DNA of 64,000 bases from Balanoglossus misakiensis (GCA_040954595.2 CM082584.2:6324001-6388000); one strand, 5' to 3'; positions 1 to 14,948 are shown, numbered from the stretch's first letter. Notes: generated by a model not told the origin, from the letters alone. Numbers and translations are program-made.

Positions 1-1772
1 CTCTTCATACATGTACTTCCTCCTTGTTCTTAACTAACGCATTGCCCCTACCTTGGAGGGGCAACAGACCCGGTTGACAAATTTTATAAGAATGACTAAA
101 CTTCTGTAAACAGTTGATGACAATTCTGTAGTGTTCTACAGATTCTTGGTAATCGTATTGCGGTTATTTAAATGAGTGTGCCGTCAATCGGGAATTCTTG
201 TACTACATTTTGACAATAAATGCATAATAGTACAATTTTAATACACGTCAGTGTGTAATGTGTTGGCTGTTGTGAAAATATATGAACTTGAGTGTCGAGG
301 GTGTTGTCTGCACTAAACTTATGGATCACAAGCAATGCATTGTGGAACTGAAAAAAAAATTGGCTGGTGTGTGGCACTTTTCACATTATTTTAATTTTAA
401 ACTAAAGATGGATGTACTTGGCCCAGTGGTACTGTAACCAAAATCAAAATTTTGTCAATTTTGGTATATGCATTATTTTTTGGGTGAACGTTGGTGGCGC
501 TCTAACTTGATCTGTGCTGGCCAGCAACTGTCACAAGTTTGTTATACATTTGTTATAGGTCTATAAAACTGCGTTTACCTTTGAATTCAATTTCCTACAT
601 GTGCAATGTGAGTTCATTCCTATTAGACAGATGTCTGTCATTTGGCTAATTTCACATGTTGGGCATAGCAGCAATATACAATCACTCTCATTCACTCATT
701 CACAAAATGACAACCAAGAATTTTTCCTATTGATGATTTATTTTACATTAAATTGGCAAATGGTAAGGTCGGGATTGAAAATCAGTCCTTGATCTCAAAT
801 CAGGACGAATAAAGTTGTCATCATCTTCATCATCATGCATCATTATATTAAATGTAACCATCATTCTCGCAAAAATACATCTCACAAATATAACTTCTAA
901 AAATCTGTTATTAGTAGAATGACTTCAGGATTGCACTTGTTTAATCTTAATACACATCAAGGCAGTGTTTATATCATGTCAGTTGTACTCTACAAAAAAA
1001 TATATCCCTTCCCTCTTTTAAATTATTACATCCTAACATTTGAAATCACAAATATAATCCAATTTTTAATAATTCATAAACTAGGAAAATAAGTCTGAAC
1101 CCAACAGCTGGTTACGCATAAGTTTATAAATTTTGATATTTTTAAAATTGAGATGGTAATTTCTTTAGATCTTAATTCTTGAGATGTTAATATATTACTA
1201 TTTTCCTCATTAGAACTAATAAAGACTCCTAAAAATATTTCTGACAATGCAGATTTAAATTCCAAATATTTTTTAAAGCAACAGGCAAGAAGCCTTGAAT
1301 CTGAATACTACTACAAAAAGACGATTAAGGAGCATGTTTTGGATTCTACCTTTACATTGTAAAGAAACTGGAAGAAGACTTTGTTTTGAAATTGACTGAT
1401 TTTCTCCTTTCTTCAAGACCTTAAATTTCCTATGCCAGATATGTGTAGAAGTTGGTTCCATGATGGTGGTTCAGGTGATCTGACTATAAATCAACCATTG
1501 TCACACTGAGTTGCCACACAATCCAGTGTTTGTTAAGCCTTATAATACGACTATCGCAGTTGGTAGGTGGGGTTCGGATGACACCACTGGTCATGATACA
1601 TGTACTCCGAGTTGCATTTGATGGTGGTAATCCTTGCAGCAGAATGGTGCGGTGCAGTGTTTTAACCCCTTTCGCCACCATGGTTCGGTCCAACTCCATT
1701 GCTTTCAACAGCAATGCTGGACCTTTACACAGGGAAATGGGGTGAAAGGGTTTACAATGGTATACTCGAGAA
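1..1772. other. Downstream flank of the SUMO-like gene, no gene seen
   Basis: AT-rich sequence with only short, stop-limited reading frames and no coding exon with splice signals that I can support. It must include the 3' UTR of the minus-strand SUMO-like gene that ends at 1773. A small inverted-repeat element lies at 1661-1754, directly after that stop codon, and is listed separately. Confidence 0.6.
1661..1754. mobile_element. Short terminal-inverted-repeat element (copy 1 of a ~94-bp family)
   Basis: The ends read TTTAACCCCTTTCGCCACC and GGGGTGAAAGGGTTTA-like, so they are inverted copies of each other. A second copy sits at 20649-20743 with the same left end (TTTAACCCTTTCACCACC), the same following CATGGTT.GGTCCAA, and a right end GGGGGTGAGAGGGTTAAA. 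Two copies with matching ends and similar length in different contexts indicate a non-autonomous MITE-like element. This copy lies in the probable 3' UTR of the SUMO-like gene. Confidence 0.65.
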
Positions 1773-4589
1773 TCACTGGGTGTCCGTCGTATCCTGTGCA
1801 AAATTGGGCATCTGGAAAAACACGTCTATAATGTCACCGTCCTTCATTCCGTAGAAATCGGCGCTGTGTTCGTAGAATACCAGTTCGCCCTCGTATATGA
1901 AGCGGAGGGCGTGTAGTTTGTGTCCCGTCCGCAGGCAGTACTCCTTGCAGATGGCTTTCAGAGCTGTTTTACGGCTGATTTTGTAGCAGAAAAGTTCCCC
2001 CTCCGGTGAGCTGATGAACACGGTGACGTTCTGACTTTTGTGCCTTTTTGGCATCGGAAGATCCAGAGACCTGGGAAGTAGTGAAGAAAATATGATGAAA
2101 ATTAAAACATGACGCATTGATCTCGGTTATACAGCCTTGCTAGTGGGATGAAGAGTACCAAGTGAGACTATAGACACAGACAGTAATTTTAATTGTGGAG
2201 TGAGTGATCTTGGAATATCACAACATTCATGTACCCCGTAATGTCACCACCTTCCACTATGGGCCCTTTTTTCCTGTATGTAAGACACAGAGGAACACAG
2301 GCAGCAACATTCCTTGATTTGGAAGGACATGTACATGTACTCTTATAACACATCCTTGGCCTTAGGTTTGACAAATCAGATTAATACAATATTGATGTAT
2401 CATAAGAACAGTTTGGGGAAACCTGGTTCTATCTGCAAATTGATAATTCATGTCACACATAACAGAACAGCTCAACTACATGATTGATGAACAAGATTAT
2501 AGATATATGCTTTCCAAACAAGAGAGGGCCTTTTGTTGAAACTGCCAGATGCTACACTGATTGCAGTAATGGGAGGTGTGCCCGGATTACAATATGTAGT
2601 GAGTCAGATTGCATCCTAACAATGCATTGTTTACTGTTGATATGGAAATGATTAATGCATGGTACTGAATGTCCAGTTTGCAGATGGGATATTTTTTGTT
2701 TCCTGCGGTCACATATGCCCCTATGAAGATTTTTTCATGGTGGCAGAATTCAATACAGAAATTTGAATGACCTAATGAGAAGATAATTGGTGGGTGGAGA
2801 CATAAAATACACAGCTTAACACTCTGGCTATGAAATACTTAAGTACACAATAGTGATGTGTACACATTGTTTTAGACAAAAAAAATGCAGGTGACTTGTT
2901 AGTAAATTTGCAAATACGTCATTTCTTGGCAAAACTGCTAAACACATATCATGAACCCGAAAGCAAATAGAGAACCAAGAATAATTATGCTCTATCTGAA
3001 AAGGAAACTGTTTTGAGTTAAAATCCTTCTATTTCTGTGTGTCACTGCATGGAGCTCGCACTGGAACTTAAGGCGACGACCAGTTTGAATTAAAATAAGT
3101 TTTAAACTAATACTGTTAGTATTCATATATGAGGAAGTTTTGTTTCATGAATGAAAGCTTTTTGGCTGTGGATGTCTATTAAAACATGAATCTTAATAAA
3201 TGTGATAGAAATAGACCAATATTGGAAACCTACATGGAGCTTCACAAACTACATTGCGTCATACTACAGCCAATATCCATAGGTTTGATAATGCGTTTCT
3301 TCATTATCATAAATCATGGAGGGTGGGTGGTAATCACTGTCTTGGCTCTGACTCACTAAGGTCAGTACTGACCTTGTCTTCTCCGACCCCGTGCCACTAC
3401 CGCTGCCGATACTGCACGTGGCTCTCCGGCTTGTGCTGCAGGTGCTGGCCGAGATGTCCGTTTCGTAGCCGCCTTCGCTGTCGGCGTGCGACCTCTTTGT
3501 GCCCGACCGGCTTTTGTCTAGTTGGCATTCAACTGTATTGGGAATAAAATGGGGAAATGTTCCAGGTGTTAAAATGTCCACTCAGCAAAAGTGTTTTCTA
3601 CAAATCCAATTTTTGTTTTATTGTATATATATGTATAAGTGTGTTCTTTGTAGCAATAATTCTCATCTGTAATTGTCGTCAAATGACACCTTACTGCCAT
3701 AAAGTTGGATAATAAAACAGTTTAAATAAGTAATGGCAAATCTTAAAATGTGTTATACTGATATGCAGACTTTTGAACACTTAAAAAAATTATTAATACG
3801 GCATAGGGTGCAAAAAGTGTTTACTAGAATTTAAGCATGATTTACTAAATGACCAATTCATGATGATGTACATTTGTATTTGTAACATAATGACCAATGA
3901 AATGGAAATAATAAATACATGTACATGCAATATCACTATTTTGCATTGTTCTAAATACAATGCATGTTGTTAAATCGAGCATCAGCTGTTATGTGCATAT
4001 ATCAATTTGAAGGATGGTATTTACTACTAATTTATTAATTAGTTTCAAAATGTTGTGTCCGATCGAAGGCATGAAAAATCTGATCGAGAGTCATGAGCGA
4101 AGCCCTGTACCATTATGTATTACTGTATTGCAACTTACAACACAACGTTTGGACCAAACAATAGAATTTGAAAACATTGAAAAAGCGTTAAACACAAAAC
4201 AACTCTTTTGATCGAATAACATACAGACCTTCTATTTCGTATAGTTCACTCTGGTCTCTAAGCAAAGGGTAATATTCAGTCCAATCCATTTGGCATTGTA
4301 TTGGAAACTCCTTTCGCCTCCTCCCGCTCGTCCGAAACAAGCTCACTTTGACGCTTTTGTGTTCTATCTTGGTCACTCCGTGTTTGATTGCACTCGACTC
4401 GATTCTCCTCGTCAACATCTGTTTGAAATCCTTGAATTTGCAACAGTCAATTGTTTGATCGCTCGGCAGGCAGATCATAAAGTTCCACGACTTGAAGGTA
4501 TTGCTCTCCCCTTGTTTGTGGAGGTTGGCGCGACAGTCTATTACAACTTTTGCGGTTTCTTTTCCATTGCGGTTTGAATCTTCCGCCAT
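1773..4589 (-). CDS. SUMO-like domain protein without diglycine tail, 272 aa, three exons
   Basis: Exons, in transcript order on the minus strand: 4589-4229, 3532-3373, 2070-1773. Both introns are GT-AG and phases match (1, then 2), giving 816 coding bases plus stop. The start is the ATG in GGAACAACAATGGCGG. Residues about 187-262 align closely with SUMO along the whole beta-grasp fold: an equivalent of the YC.R.G helix region, the LRF.YEG strand, and GMKDGDIIDVFF near the end. The protein finishes MPNFAQDTTDTQ with no GG, so it should not be conjugated; it would act as a built-in SUMO mimic. Residues 1-120 form a basic, cysteine-containing region I do not recognise; residues 121-186 are a Ser/Thr/Gly-rich linker with basic clusters (TKRSH, PKRHK) that could be nuclear localisation signals. 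The SUMO-like domain is a strong call; cellular role is unknown. Confidence 0.8.
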
Positions 4590-7500
4590 TGTTGTTCCCC
4601 AAATGGTTTCACCTTGCCGTCGACCCTTTACGTCCGTGTACGGGGTGAGTTTTAGTACGGCGAAATGAAAGTCGGTCAACCGAGAAGTTTGTCTCTCTCG
4701 GCGGGCTCAGATCTTATCAGTACTGAAATATTTCTTCCGGGAGGAGACATCGGTGCACAGAGATTTAAATGACGAGTTTGAAATGCATTGTGATTTCGTA
4801 ACTCAGCGTATGTCCTGGTTCGAGGCTCATTTGAAATCAGCGCCTTGAAGTGTTGACCAATGAGATTCGTTGTCTCAGGAGGCATGCGTCAAAACATGCT
4901 AAATTTGGAAGGTGTGCTGTTTGGTTGACGGTACTGTAGGTCAACTGGCGTTTATTTGTGGAAAGGGGGAACCATAAGTTGTCATTCTTCGGCCGAACTA
5001 TCCGGTGAAAGGTGAGCACGGTTGAATTTGACTGGAATATTTCGTGTTACAAGAGTTAATTTTATTAACAGACAGTATAATAATCAGCAAGGTTCTACTG
5101 TCTGTAGTTTTCTGAAACATACCGTGAATAGCAATAGAGAATCGACATCGAATGTATGTCGACCGGTCGACACTGTGGCCTGTACATACTCACATTTTTA
5201 TGCGTGCATGTTATCTAGCGCTGGGCTACAATGCTAAATCTCGCACCGAGTGCATACCAGCATGTCCAGAATAACATTTTTGAATTGCCGTGTGAAATTA
5301 TCTATCAGATCGGACAACAGAGTCAACGCACTACAACAGTTTGGATGATTGTTGTGTCTGCTTCAGCCTGTTCAGGACACTTCAATGGTTGTCTATGGTG
5401 TAGCACGTCTGACGCAAAACTATTAGGAAAATGTCCATTGCCGCATAATAAGATCAATCACCCGGCCACTCACATAACTGATCTTCTTTTTTATTTAAAT
5501 GTATGCTGTCGATATATTTCGAAAACAGTGAGTTGACCACGACCGATCCGAGACGGTTTATTATGGTAACGTTGACTTGCCTTCTTTGACAGATGTCTAT
5601 CGCAGACACAGCACATTTTTTTTGCCTGTCCCAACAAGTCTACTTCACACTCACTGTATTTCGTGGGAAAACAAACCGCATGTATAGTATAACGGGATAA
5701 TTATTGAATTGCGTGGTGTTTTCACGTTATAGTGTTCAATTGATCGTTTTGTTTCTGGTCAGATTAATTACGGAATGATCGTCACGCGTAATCCGTTGAA
5801 ATTTTCCGCAAACAGCTGTTGAAAAGGGCAGATTGGATGATTCATTTCAACTTCCGTGCTATGTGTTCCAGCCCAACAGGCAACATTTGCTGGCGAACAT
5901 CACATGTGATACCTGACGTCACCTCATGTGTTCTGTTTCTGGTCACGAAGTGACAATATTGTCCCCACAGTCTTTGGTATTTTTTTCGATTCTTACAGTT
6001 TAATTAATCATGCAAACATATTATGATGTGGCAGTCATATGCCATATGGGATACAGCGTGTACAATGTAGTTGTTTATTAATTAAAAGGTATCAAAATGT
6101 ATACTGCATTAGTAAGCAGCATATGTTACCATTATGAGGGCGTCATTAATGTACAACATTACTATTTAAAAATTATGTGACTAATAATCAAAGATGACAA
6201 TATGTTTCCCATTTTGAAACCCAGCAGGACCGGAAAAAACTGCCAATAGTGAACTTAGAAGGCCAGTTTTATTTGTGCTTCATTTACATCGACATGTAAG
6301 AACCAGAGAAATGGAGTCCACTTGTTGATCGATTATACATTTATCCCCTCTTCAAGTCCAATTTATTGTTTATTCAGAAATACCAACAAACAGTAAATAT
6401 ACAAGAGCCTGAAGGCCCTCTATAACGTCAGAGGATGAAAATAGCCTCATTGAGATCTGTAGTGATAAAGAATTTGTTGGCACTGTTCGTTTAGTTGGAC
6501 ATTTTCAGATTAGCTGCTGATAACCACAGCTAGGGTCTATGGTAAAATCAGTCTGATATCTTTTGGCGGGGAGAACTGCACCCATATTTATTGAATGGCT
6601 AAAATTTAGAAATGGTCCAAAAACATAGTGATACTGATAGTAACTACCAGCCATCAAAGGATTAAAATAACAGCCAAGTCATTTAAAAAACATATGGTCC
6701 ATAATTGAGCTGCATTCTCACTTTATCACCGTGAGCATAACAGTTTGATACTGTCCATCAGCCTTATTAAATGTGACTTTATAGAATAAGTTTAGACACA
6801 ATTGACCTAATGAAGCGTGTTATTAATGAGATCATGTCATTGAACCTGCATGGTCCCATGCGTTTGCCCTTGGGAAAGACAAATCTCTGTTGTATTTGGA
6901 GGACCACTACGTCTTTTAATTGTTAACAGGAAAAGGATGTTGTTAAAGTTTCAGGGCTTTTGCTTTGCGATATATAATATAAAAAAAGATGAGAAAATAA
7001 CGTATATGAAGTACCTGTAACTGGAATATTGAGGAACACACTGAGAATATCTCCTCAGACGCAGGACCTTAGGGCTGGCTTGTTTAGACTTCTCTCTGTG
7101 AAATTTGCATGATTGAAGAAGTGAAATAACAACTACTGTCTCTCTCTGTGATTGAACCTTTGTGACCCTTGAATTGTGTTTGATTAAACTGTGATTGACC
7201 CCTGGCGACCTGAGGTCTGTATTGTGTGGGTGACCTGTGCAGTGGTATATCTCAAGGATGTCTTTTCTGTGTGCTTAGAAAGAAGAAAACAAAACTACAT
7301 GAAGCTGGAATTGGCGTGTCAATCTGTCAAGAATGTTGCATGTATCACATCACACACAGCTTGTTGTGTTCTGTCAGACCTTCGTTAAATCAAAGCTCAG
7401 GTGAATATTGATTGATTTGTGCCAGTCTGCAAGGAGAGCGATGTCAATTGCAAATACTGATATAACTTGAGTTGAGCAGAATGAAATAAACACTGTAACA

Positions 7501-10500
7501 TCAGGTATCGTACCAACATTTTTTCTTCAACAGCTGACTTGATAAAAGTGTCTGGACATCTACTAAATCCTGGAATATTGGGAATGTTGTCGTTTTTGGA
7601 GATGTTGGCACTTGTGCAGTGAATATTCTCCGGGAAACAGCTATACTTTTTAATAGACCACTCAGGGCACTTTCTGAACAAACAGGGTGTATGCGTACAC
7701 ACCTGATAAAAGGTAACTGTTGTTTGCGTGTTCCACTGTGAATGTCCGGCCATTGTTTGGGGAGTCGTGACATGAGAGAGATAGATGTGCTGAATGGCAC
7801 AGGGGACAAAAAAACAATGTAGCTGTGTCCAGTAAATGGGTGAGAGGTCTCAGAAGTGGGGGTGTCAGCCTTGTTGCAGACAAAGAAATGCTACTGAAGA
7901 TGGAATGGGTCGATTGCTTGCGTTCACAATGATAGTGCAGATCAGATTCAGATGACAAAGGTGTGAGAAAACTGTCCCCGATCGTGGACGGTGTAACACC
8001 CAGGCTTCCATGTAGGATTTTTTTTTTTGTCTTCTTAAATCCAGGTTGAAAGAATGTTTTGTTGGCGAAATGTTCTTTGTGAGTGGTGCTTGGTCTGCCG
8101 TCGAGTAGATCTGTGGTTTCTTGAGTATCTACTGTCACTTTGCAATCATCAATATAGAGTTGGCTGTTTGAAGATTGTAGTTATGTTGGATGAATGGTGG
8201 GGGGGGGGGGGCGAGTTGGTGAATGACTATGGAGCTATATCACACTCGCAGAAAATAGTTTGAAAGCCTGTGCAAACACTGATGTTAAAGATGCCAGACC
8301 AGCTAACAAACTGTAAACAAAGTGCTATAAATCAATTTCATTGACCTGGTCTCTCTATATTTACCTAATTTTTGCACGTAACACTGTTGAAATGGTGTCG
8401 ATAGGGGTTTATTAGGAGATTTGATCAGCAAAGAATTACATACTTCAGTGCCAACACCTTCAGTGTGTTAACATCATCTGTATATAGGAAACCAGGCAGG
8501 CAAGTCTGTATAAAACTTGCAAGCAAGGATACGAAACTGTAATTTTGATAACATATTTCAAGTCATTTGTATAGATAATACAGACAGTATTGTGTTGATG
8601 TAGGTGCTAAATTTCAGCTTAATTATAGTTGTGTTCTTCAAGAAAAGGTGTGTTTATCCTGAAAGTGGGTTCTGGGTGTGTCCTTCATTCAGTTTACTTA
8701 AAGCAGTCATTAGCAGTGGCCCTAAAGCTGTTCACAAAAGCAACATTACTTGGTGGGACCCTAACTTCTTTGAATGTATTCATAGGTGTGTGAGTCACAA
8801 ACAGAACCAGTACGTGGAAATATTTCAGCTCTGTGGTGGGCTGTGCTCCTGTGACTGGGATGGGATGAGATTTGCATCATCCACCGCACGTTTCTTGCGA
8901 GATATGTCCGATCCAATCAGTGCACCCAGTTTGATCATCCCTCGTGAAGTTGTCTAAAAATATACACACTTCGCCGGCCGATAAAGCACACACCTATTGT
9001 CTTTGTAGTCGATACCACAGAAACAAAGCTATATTTATGTCTAACTGTCTGACAGACTCAAAGCATACGATTGTCAATTGGTGGAGCCACATTGTCAATT
9101 GATGAGCGACAACATTGTGAAGAAAAGAATTGATTTCATGAATGCCTGTACTGGCTACAGTACACTGCACCAGTATAGCCAATGAAAGTGTTCTGATGTA
9201 TTCTGGCTGTTAAAACAGTAATGGCCAAGTGCTGTGAAAAAGAACAATAATAACATTGGTGTTTTTGACAGAGAAAAGATACAAGATGCCCCATCTACTA
9301 AATTTAATGCTCTGGAAAGTCCCAATGTCCCATTGAGCAACTCAGTAACCAGTGCAGTGTAAGAAGGTCACCTTGGTTTCTTTTCCAAACAACGTAGGCA
9401 GCCATTGACTGGCCTCTTGTTGGAGAGAACACAGAAATATATTGTTGTCTGGAATGACTGCTTTCTCCAAAGTTAAATAGGCATACTCCTGTATAGTCAT
9501 GTGGCAGAAATGTTATTAGTACATGTAAGTTTCAAGAATGCATACTAGACTGTTTTCAGATTGTTTTGTTTTTGCAGCAGTAAACCATTCAAAAGGTTGG
9601 CTTGACCTTTGTCGTGACATGAGTGACTCTTAAGTTTGTGTGACTGTCCTCACAATCAACAGTGCTTTCGTACATTTGTAAACTACTCCGGAGAATTTGT
9701 CAGACTGATGTGAGCCTCACATGAAACCTTTCCATTCTTGTAGGTGAGGTTGGTTTCCAAAGACTTTGCAATGACTGCGTGATATATTATTTGTTGTTTC
9801 CCAGTTTTAATATCGTGACATGTTGAAGGATTTATTTGTGTGGTAAACTCTCCGTAATCAACTCTTCCCCCAATGTTGCAAGGTAAATACTGAATGATCC
9901 CAGAATTAAGTGGGTTACGAAAACAATGAGTGACGCATTGCATACCTTGGTGTGCGACCTACTTTGAAATTGAGGTAGGCCCCAGTACATGTACCTGCCA
10001 ACATACATGTACTGACAATCAGGTGAAGATATTCTTATGGTTCTTTCAGATATTCTACATGTACCTGTGTGATAAACCCATCAGCATGAGATCCTAGGAA
10101 GCAAGTCTTATTCAATCATGACCGTTCCATTTTATTTCCGCAATAGCTCTGAATGTTTACCAATTTCATCATGCTATATAGGAAATGCAACATTTCTTCT
10201 GTTTCGCTGAACAATTAAAAATTCTCAAAATTTACAACTACTGTCTGTGAAGGTTCTTCCAGAACCGGACACAGGATGTACCACCTTCCATCGTGATTTG
10301 GTTGTTGTTGTAACAACCTGGCCATTTTAAGTAATTTGTATTCACTAAGCGTTGACAAAGCGTTACCGTAGTTCCTGCCACAGACAAAAGGCAACTTCTG
10401 TAGAAGTCTACTGAACTGTCCCTACCACGCACTCGCAAGTCACTATAAAGTATAGGTCTAGTGTTGGGATGGAAACATGATGTCATCGTCACACAGTGTG

Positions 10501-12246
10501 TGGGCAGTGTGTATTACGTTGCCACGGAAATGGGTTCACCTGATGGTGACATCACCTTGTCTCACTTCAATTAGTCCATTTCATATCTCATCATAATCTA
10601 CTTTTAATATGATATGCATCAGAAAGATATTTAGCTTTCAGATATTCACACTTTCCTGTCTAACCATGCCAGACTGCGTAATCTATTTTCAGATCGCTGT
10701 AAACAGCACAGCCACATTTGCATAAAAGCAACAAACGTTTTGACTATTTCTGTGTCCTCACCGGATATACAGCTGGCAAAAACAGAAATAAACATTCATT
10801 CATCAGAATGGTAATAACACTGTACAGTCAGTCGGCCTGATGTCTCTCTCACTGCAGATAGTGTGGCCTAGTGGGAATTGTCGGCACCTGTTCAGGTCAG
10901 ACAGTCATTGAACTCGCAGATGAAGGAAGATACATACAGTCTGTGCATTCCTGCCATCATTAGATGCCATTTAGCTTGTTTGTCTTTTCCTGGAAAGTGA
11001 CACAAATATTTTACCCCAAAAACAAGATCAGTACATGTTTCATGTGGGTTATAGTTTGTGCTTTCTGAGGGTATACCAGTACATGTGGGTCTTTCTTTCA
11101 TTTTCAAGTCATGTGTATTGTTTTGGCTCATGTGTTAACACTAATCCTTTTACAGTTGGTTAAGCCAGACAAGTCAATAATTCAGTCGAAAGTCTAAGTA
11201 CATGTAAACACGCTCGCATCATTAATTCATTGACCAGTGTTGGGTCATGGAATACATGTACAATCATTGTCTATGGTACAATGGACGTGTGTATGTTATA
11301 TATCACTGACAAAACTGTATTTAAAAAAAGAAGAAACATACATGATGTAGAGCAGTAACATTTTTAGCTTCAAATTAATGAGTCCTTCATGCAGGGTTTA
11401 CATGTACATGTAATTGAATGGAAAAATGAGGGTATGGTATAAATCTTTGGATAATTACAAGCAACAGAAGATGTTGTAGTTTTATCGAGCTTTTTCATGA
11501 AAAAAAAAAAACTGCTCATAAAGGAAAGAGAAGATGTTGGTTTCACAGGAAGTGAATTACTGTAATGTGTGTTGTGGACTGAAACGATCTTCTATTCCAT
11601 TTCCAAATGAAGCCAAAACAATGAAATTCTGCTTGATTATCATGGTCTGGACAAACATGGAAGAATCATATTTATTAATGCATGGGAATGGAATGTGACA
11701 TTGTGTAAATGCTCATACCATGCTGATTAGTTGCATAATTGTCTCTTCTGTTGGTAGATCAAAAACACTATAGACAGGTACTGGTACATGTACATTGTAT
11801 ACCTGGCTAAAGATTTCAGTTTCAGCATAAGACATTCACATGTACACAATGTATCCAGAGGTCTTCGGAAAGTGAACATTACATGAAAGCTACACAACTT
11901 GTCTGATTATTCATCAGCTAGACATGAGACCGGTAGCCTGGTTCACTGGCCTTGAACAAAGGAAAGCCACTCAGGCCTAACACCTTTGGGGAGGAATACC
12001 TGTGTTGAAACGGCAGTAGGTGTGGATGAAATTACAACCTAAATTCAATGGCGGGACTGTGCAGCACATTTGAATGGATACATTTACTACGAAATGCCTC
12101 CGAGAATTAAAGCCCATTGTGTTGAAATACTGTGCGGGGAGGTAAACTAATTTAGGCCTTTGTGTGGAGTACATGTATGTGTACACGGCCTGGTGTAATT
12201 TGTTTTGTATAGACTGTGCTCTGTCCTTAACTTGAAAGTGAAGTTT

Positions 12247-12303
12247 CTCATCATCACCACCACCATCATCATCATCATCATCGTCATCAACATCATCATC
12301 ATG
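12247..12303. repeat. CAT/ATC trinucleotide microsatellite
   Basis: An imperfect run of CATCAT, CACCAC and CATCGTCATC units. Simple repeat, no coding role seen. Confidence 0.9.
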
Positions 12304-14948
12304 TTTTGTTTTGTTTTGGAAGACCTTGTATTAAACCATGTATAACCAGTGCAATAGCAAGCTTTCATTGAATAGGGCTCGTGCATCTTGGATGTGAATT
12401 AAAAAATAGTTACTAATAATTGTGCCTTTTGTGAGAAACTGATAAAACAGAAACTGTGTTTGCATTGAATCTAAAACTGAAGTGAATAAATTAATACTAG
12501 CTGACATTTCAGTCGGTGCTCACCAATCAATATGACCAGTCTATAGTCCATGTTTATGTCAATTATATTTGCAGGAACATGTACACTGTACTATGTAAGT
12601 CAACACAGAAGTACTGTACATGTACGTAACAACATAGGTATTCAGTTTTATACACGCTGCGTCATGAAAAACATTGATGTCAAATCTCTGTCTATTGTAT
12701 ATGTAGCATACAGCCATTCTTGTTTTTATAAAACTTCATTTTTAATTTCACACATCTTGTATTGTACCTGAAGAATTACCTATTTTCCATCCAAATAGGG
12801 GTGTAAGTGGTAAGGCTGATATAAATTTGGAAGTAGAAAATTTAGTATTATTTTTTATGTTGGGGCAAAATGATAGACAATTTATGTTGGTAGTTTTTAT
12901 GTAAGGATGGAATCTCAGAAATGTAGCCCAGTCCATGCTCAATATGATGAATGAATGTGATCTCGGGTCCCAGATTGGAATGTGGACTTCCTGCCCGGAA
13001 TAGCCGATTGCAGTTGAATTATTCCAGCCTTGAATTGTCCCCTTATAGACACGCGTCCGTGCGCACAATTTAATGTGAGCTATTATCGTAAAATATCGCA
13101 ACAATGCAAGTAAATTGGAATTAAATTTTTTGTTTGACCTCGTCGAGGGTTGCCCACACATATGATGGTTTATGAAATGTGGGGGAATCGCGAAGACGAA
13201 ATTCCGTAATTGCTTGGATATGACGCTATGGCACCCTGCATGTATGGTGCGTTTTTATTTAGAAATTGGTGTCTCATAGAGCCGTATTCATTACATAGTA
13301 CATATGCAGGCAGTTTAGTCATGGGGGTTTAAAATCATGATTTATCGCTGTTGTCTTTGCATAAAGGGCCAGGCTGATACTTGATGCCCTAGTAAAATTC
13401 AGTGCTCGCCGTTGTTGCTTGATTTCCGAGTTTGTTGAAGATGTGCAACGTTTTGTTGTGGTGTAAATTGCAAGACTGCTATGTATAACCAGTAAGTATT
13501 GTAAGAATTAGATCACCATGATATGTTCAATGCCTGTTTCTTATGAAATTCATTGTTACTTTGTAAATGTATTGTGAAATGGGTACCGTACAGAGCCAAC
13601 ATAGACTATCCCGTCGTCGATCTGCAATTACAGGGAATATTAATTTTGCTTCCATAATGCTAACCATGCATGATATACTATATTCTGTTCTTTTCTAATT
13701 CATGTATGATTTATTAAATTTCATTTATGATAGTCTAAAACCCTGAATACAATGTAAAGTTACTCCATTGTGAAACTCTTTTATTGAAAAATAGCTTATT
13801 TTTAAGGGCTTTTGCATCATCAATCTTCAGTTCCATCTGCATGATAATTCACGTTTTCATGACAATAAAATCTGTAGTACTTCCTGCAGTGTTTGCTCTT
13901 TGTACAAATATCATTTCTGCCTTCAATCAGTCATTTGACTGTGACACCATCCAAATTCTCAGTTACTGATCAATGTCAAAAAATGTGTTTTGATTGGAGT
14001 GATTATGTTATCAAGCCTCACTCCACTTAAATTGCACTTCAGTGAACTCAAATATCAATTTTTTTTTCTTCACCGGTATTGACGAAGTACACATCCGTCA
14101 TTGCATACCCCGTGCGAGACAATGTCAATTTCATATCAGCTGTTGAATCTTCATATCTAATTGAAATCGGTTTGCTTTTGCCACATAAAGGAGAAAACAG
14201 CTATTGTAAATGTATAGACAATTACACATCATTGGCCTTGATAGCATTGTTGTATGGCTTCATTGTTAAATGCGTGTCAAGATTTGCCATCAAGTTGGTA
14301 ATGCAATATTTTAAGTAGAAGTTAAATATAAATACGGTAATTTGATCTTTTGAAATCTGAACAAAATCGTTGAGTAGGGAACCTACATAGATTTCTATTA
14401 TGGGTGCTTCAGTGAATATTATAGAGCTCATAAAATATTCAATCGTGATATGTTCAGTGGGGTAATAATATACAAGGTAATACATGTAATGTAAATACAG
14501 GTGAACACATTTCGTGTGTTTTTAATCCATTTTGTAATCACTGAGAGTTTCTCTGCGACAGATGTTTCCGTAGAATTTATGGTTGCTGACATCTGTAGAG
14601 ATATAATTACAGAAAGAGAGGCAGTAAATAACATGGCCACTTCAGTGGAGAGGGTTGGGATTCCCTGGAAATCCCAGTCATTCATAATCTGCTATATTGT
14701 AAGGTCACAGCAGGCTGTGCTGGCACCAGCAATTATAGAGGAAGATATATTTCGCAGTTTGTGATGTCATGACATCCATGTCTTGATGTGTGGTGTTTTC
14801 TTGCCGTCCAGCTGTAGATATTTCGCCCGGCACACACACACACGTAGCAAGTTTCTGATGTGCGTTCGAAGTACTTCACGTGGTTCGCTTTATCGTAACG
14901 TTATCAAACCAGGAAGTCTGATCAAAAACAAAAACAAAGCGAACAAAA

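Noticed and set aside
8604-8957. 117-codon plus-strand frame with several Cys and Trp
   Set aside because: Composition is slightly protein-like but it has no homologue I know and no acceptor or donor that fits its frame.
12748-13161. 137-codon minus-strand frame
   Set aside because: No recognisable motif, no good splice sites, and low-complexity AT-rich stretches.
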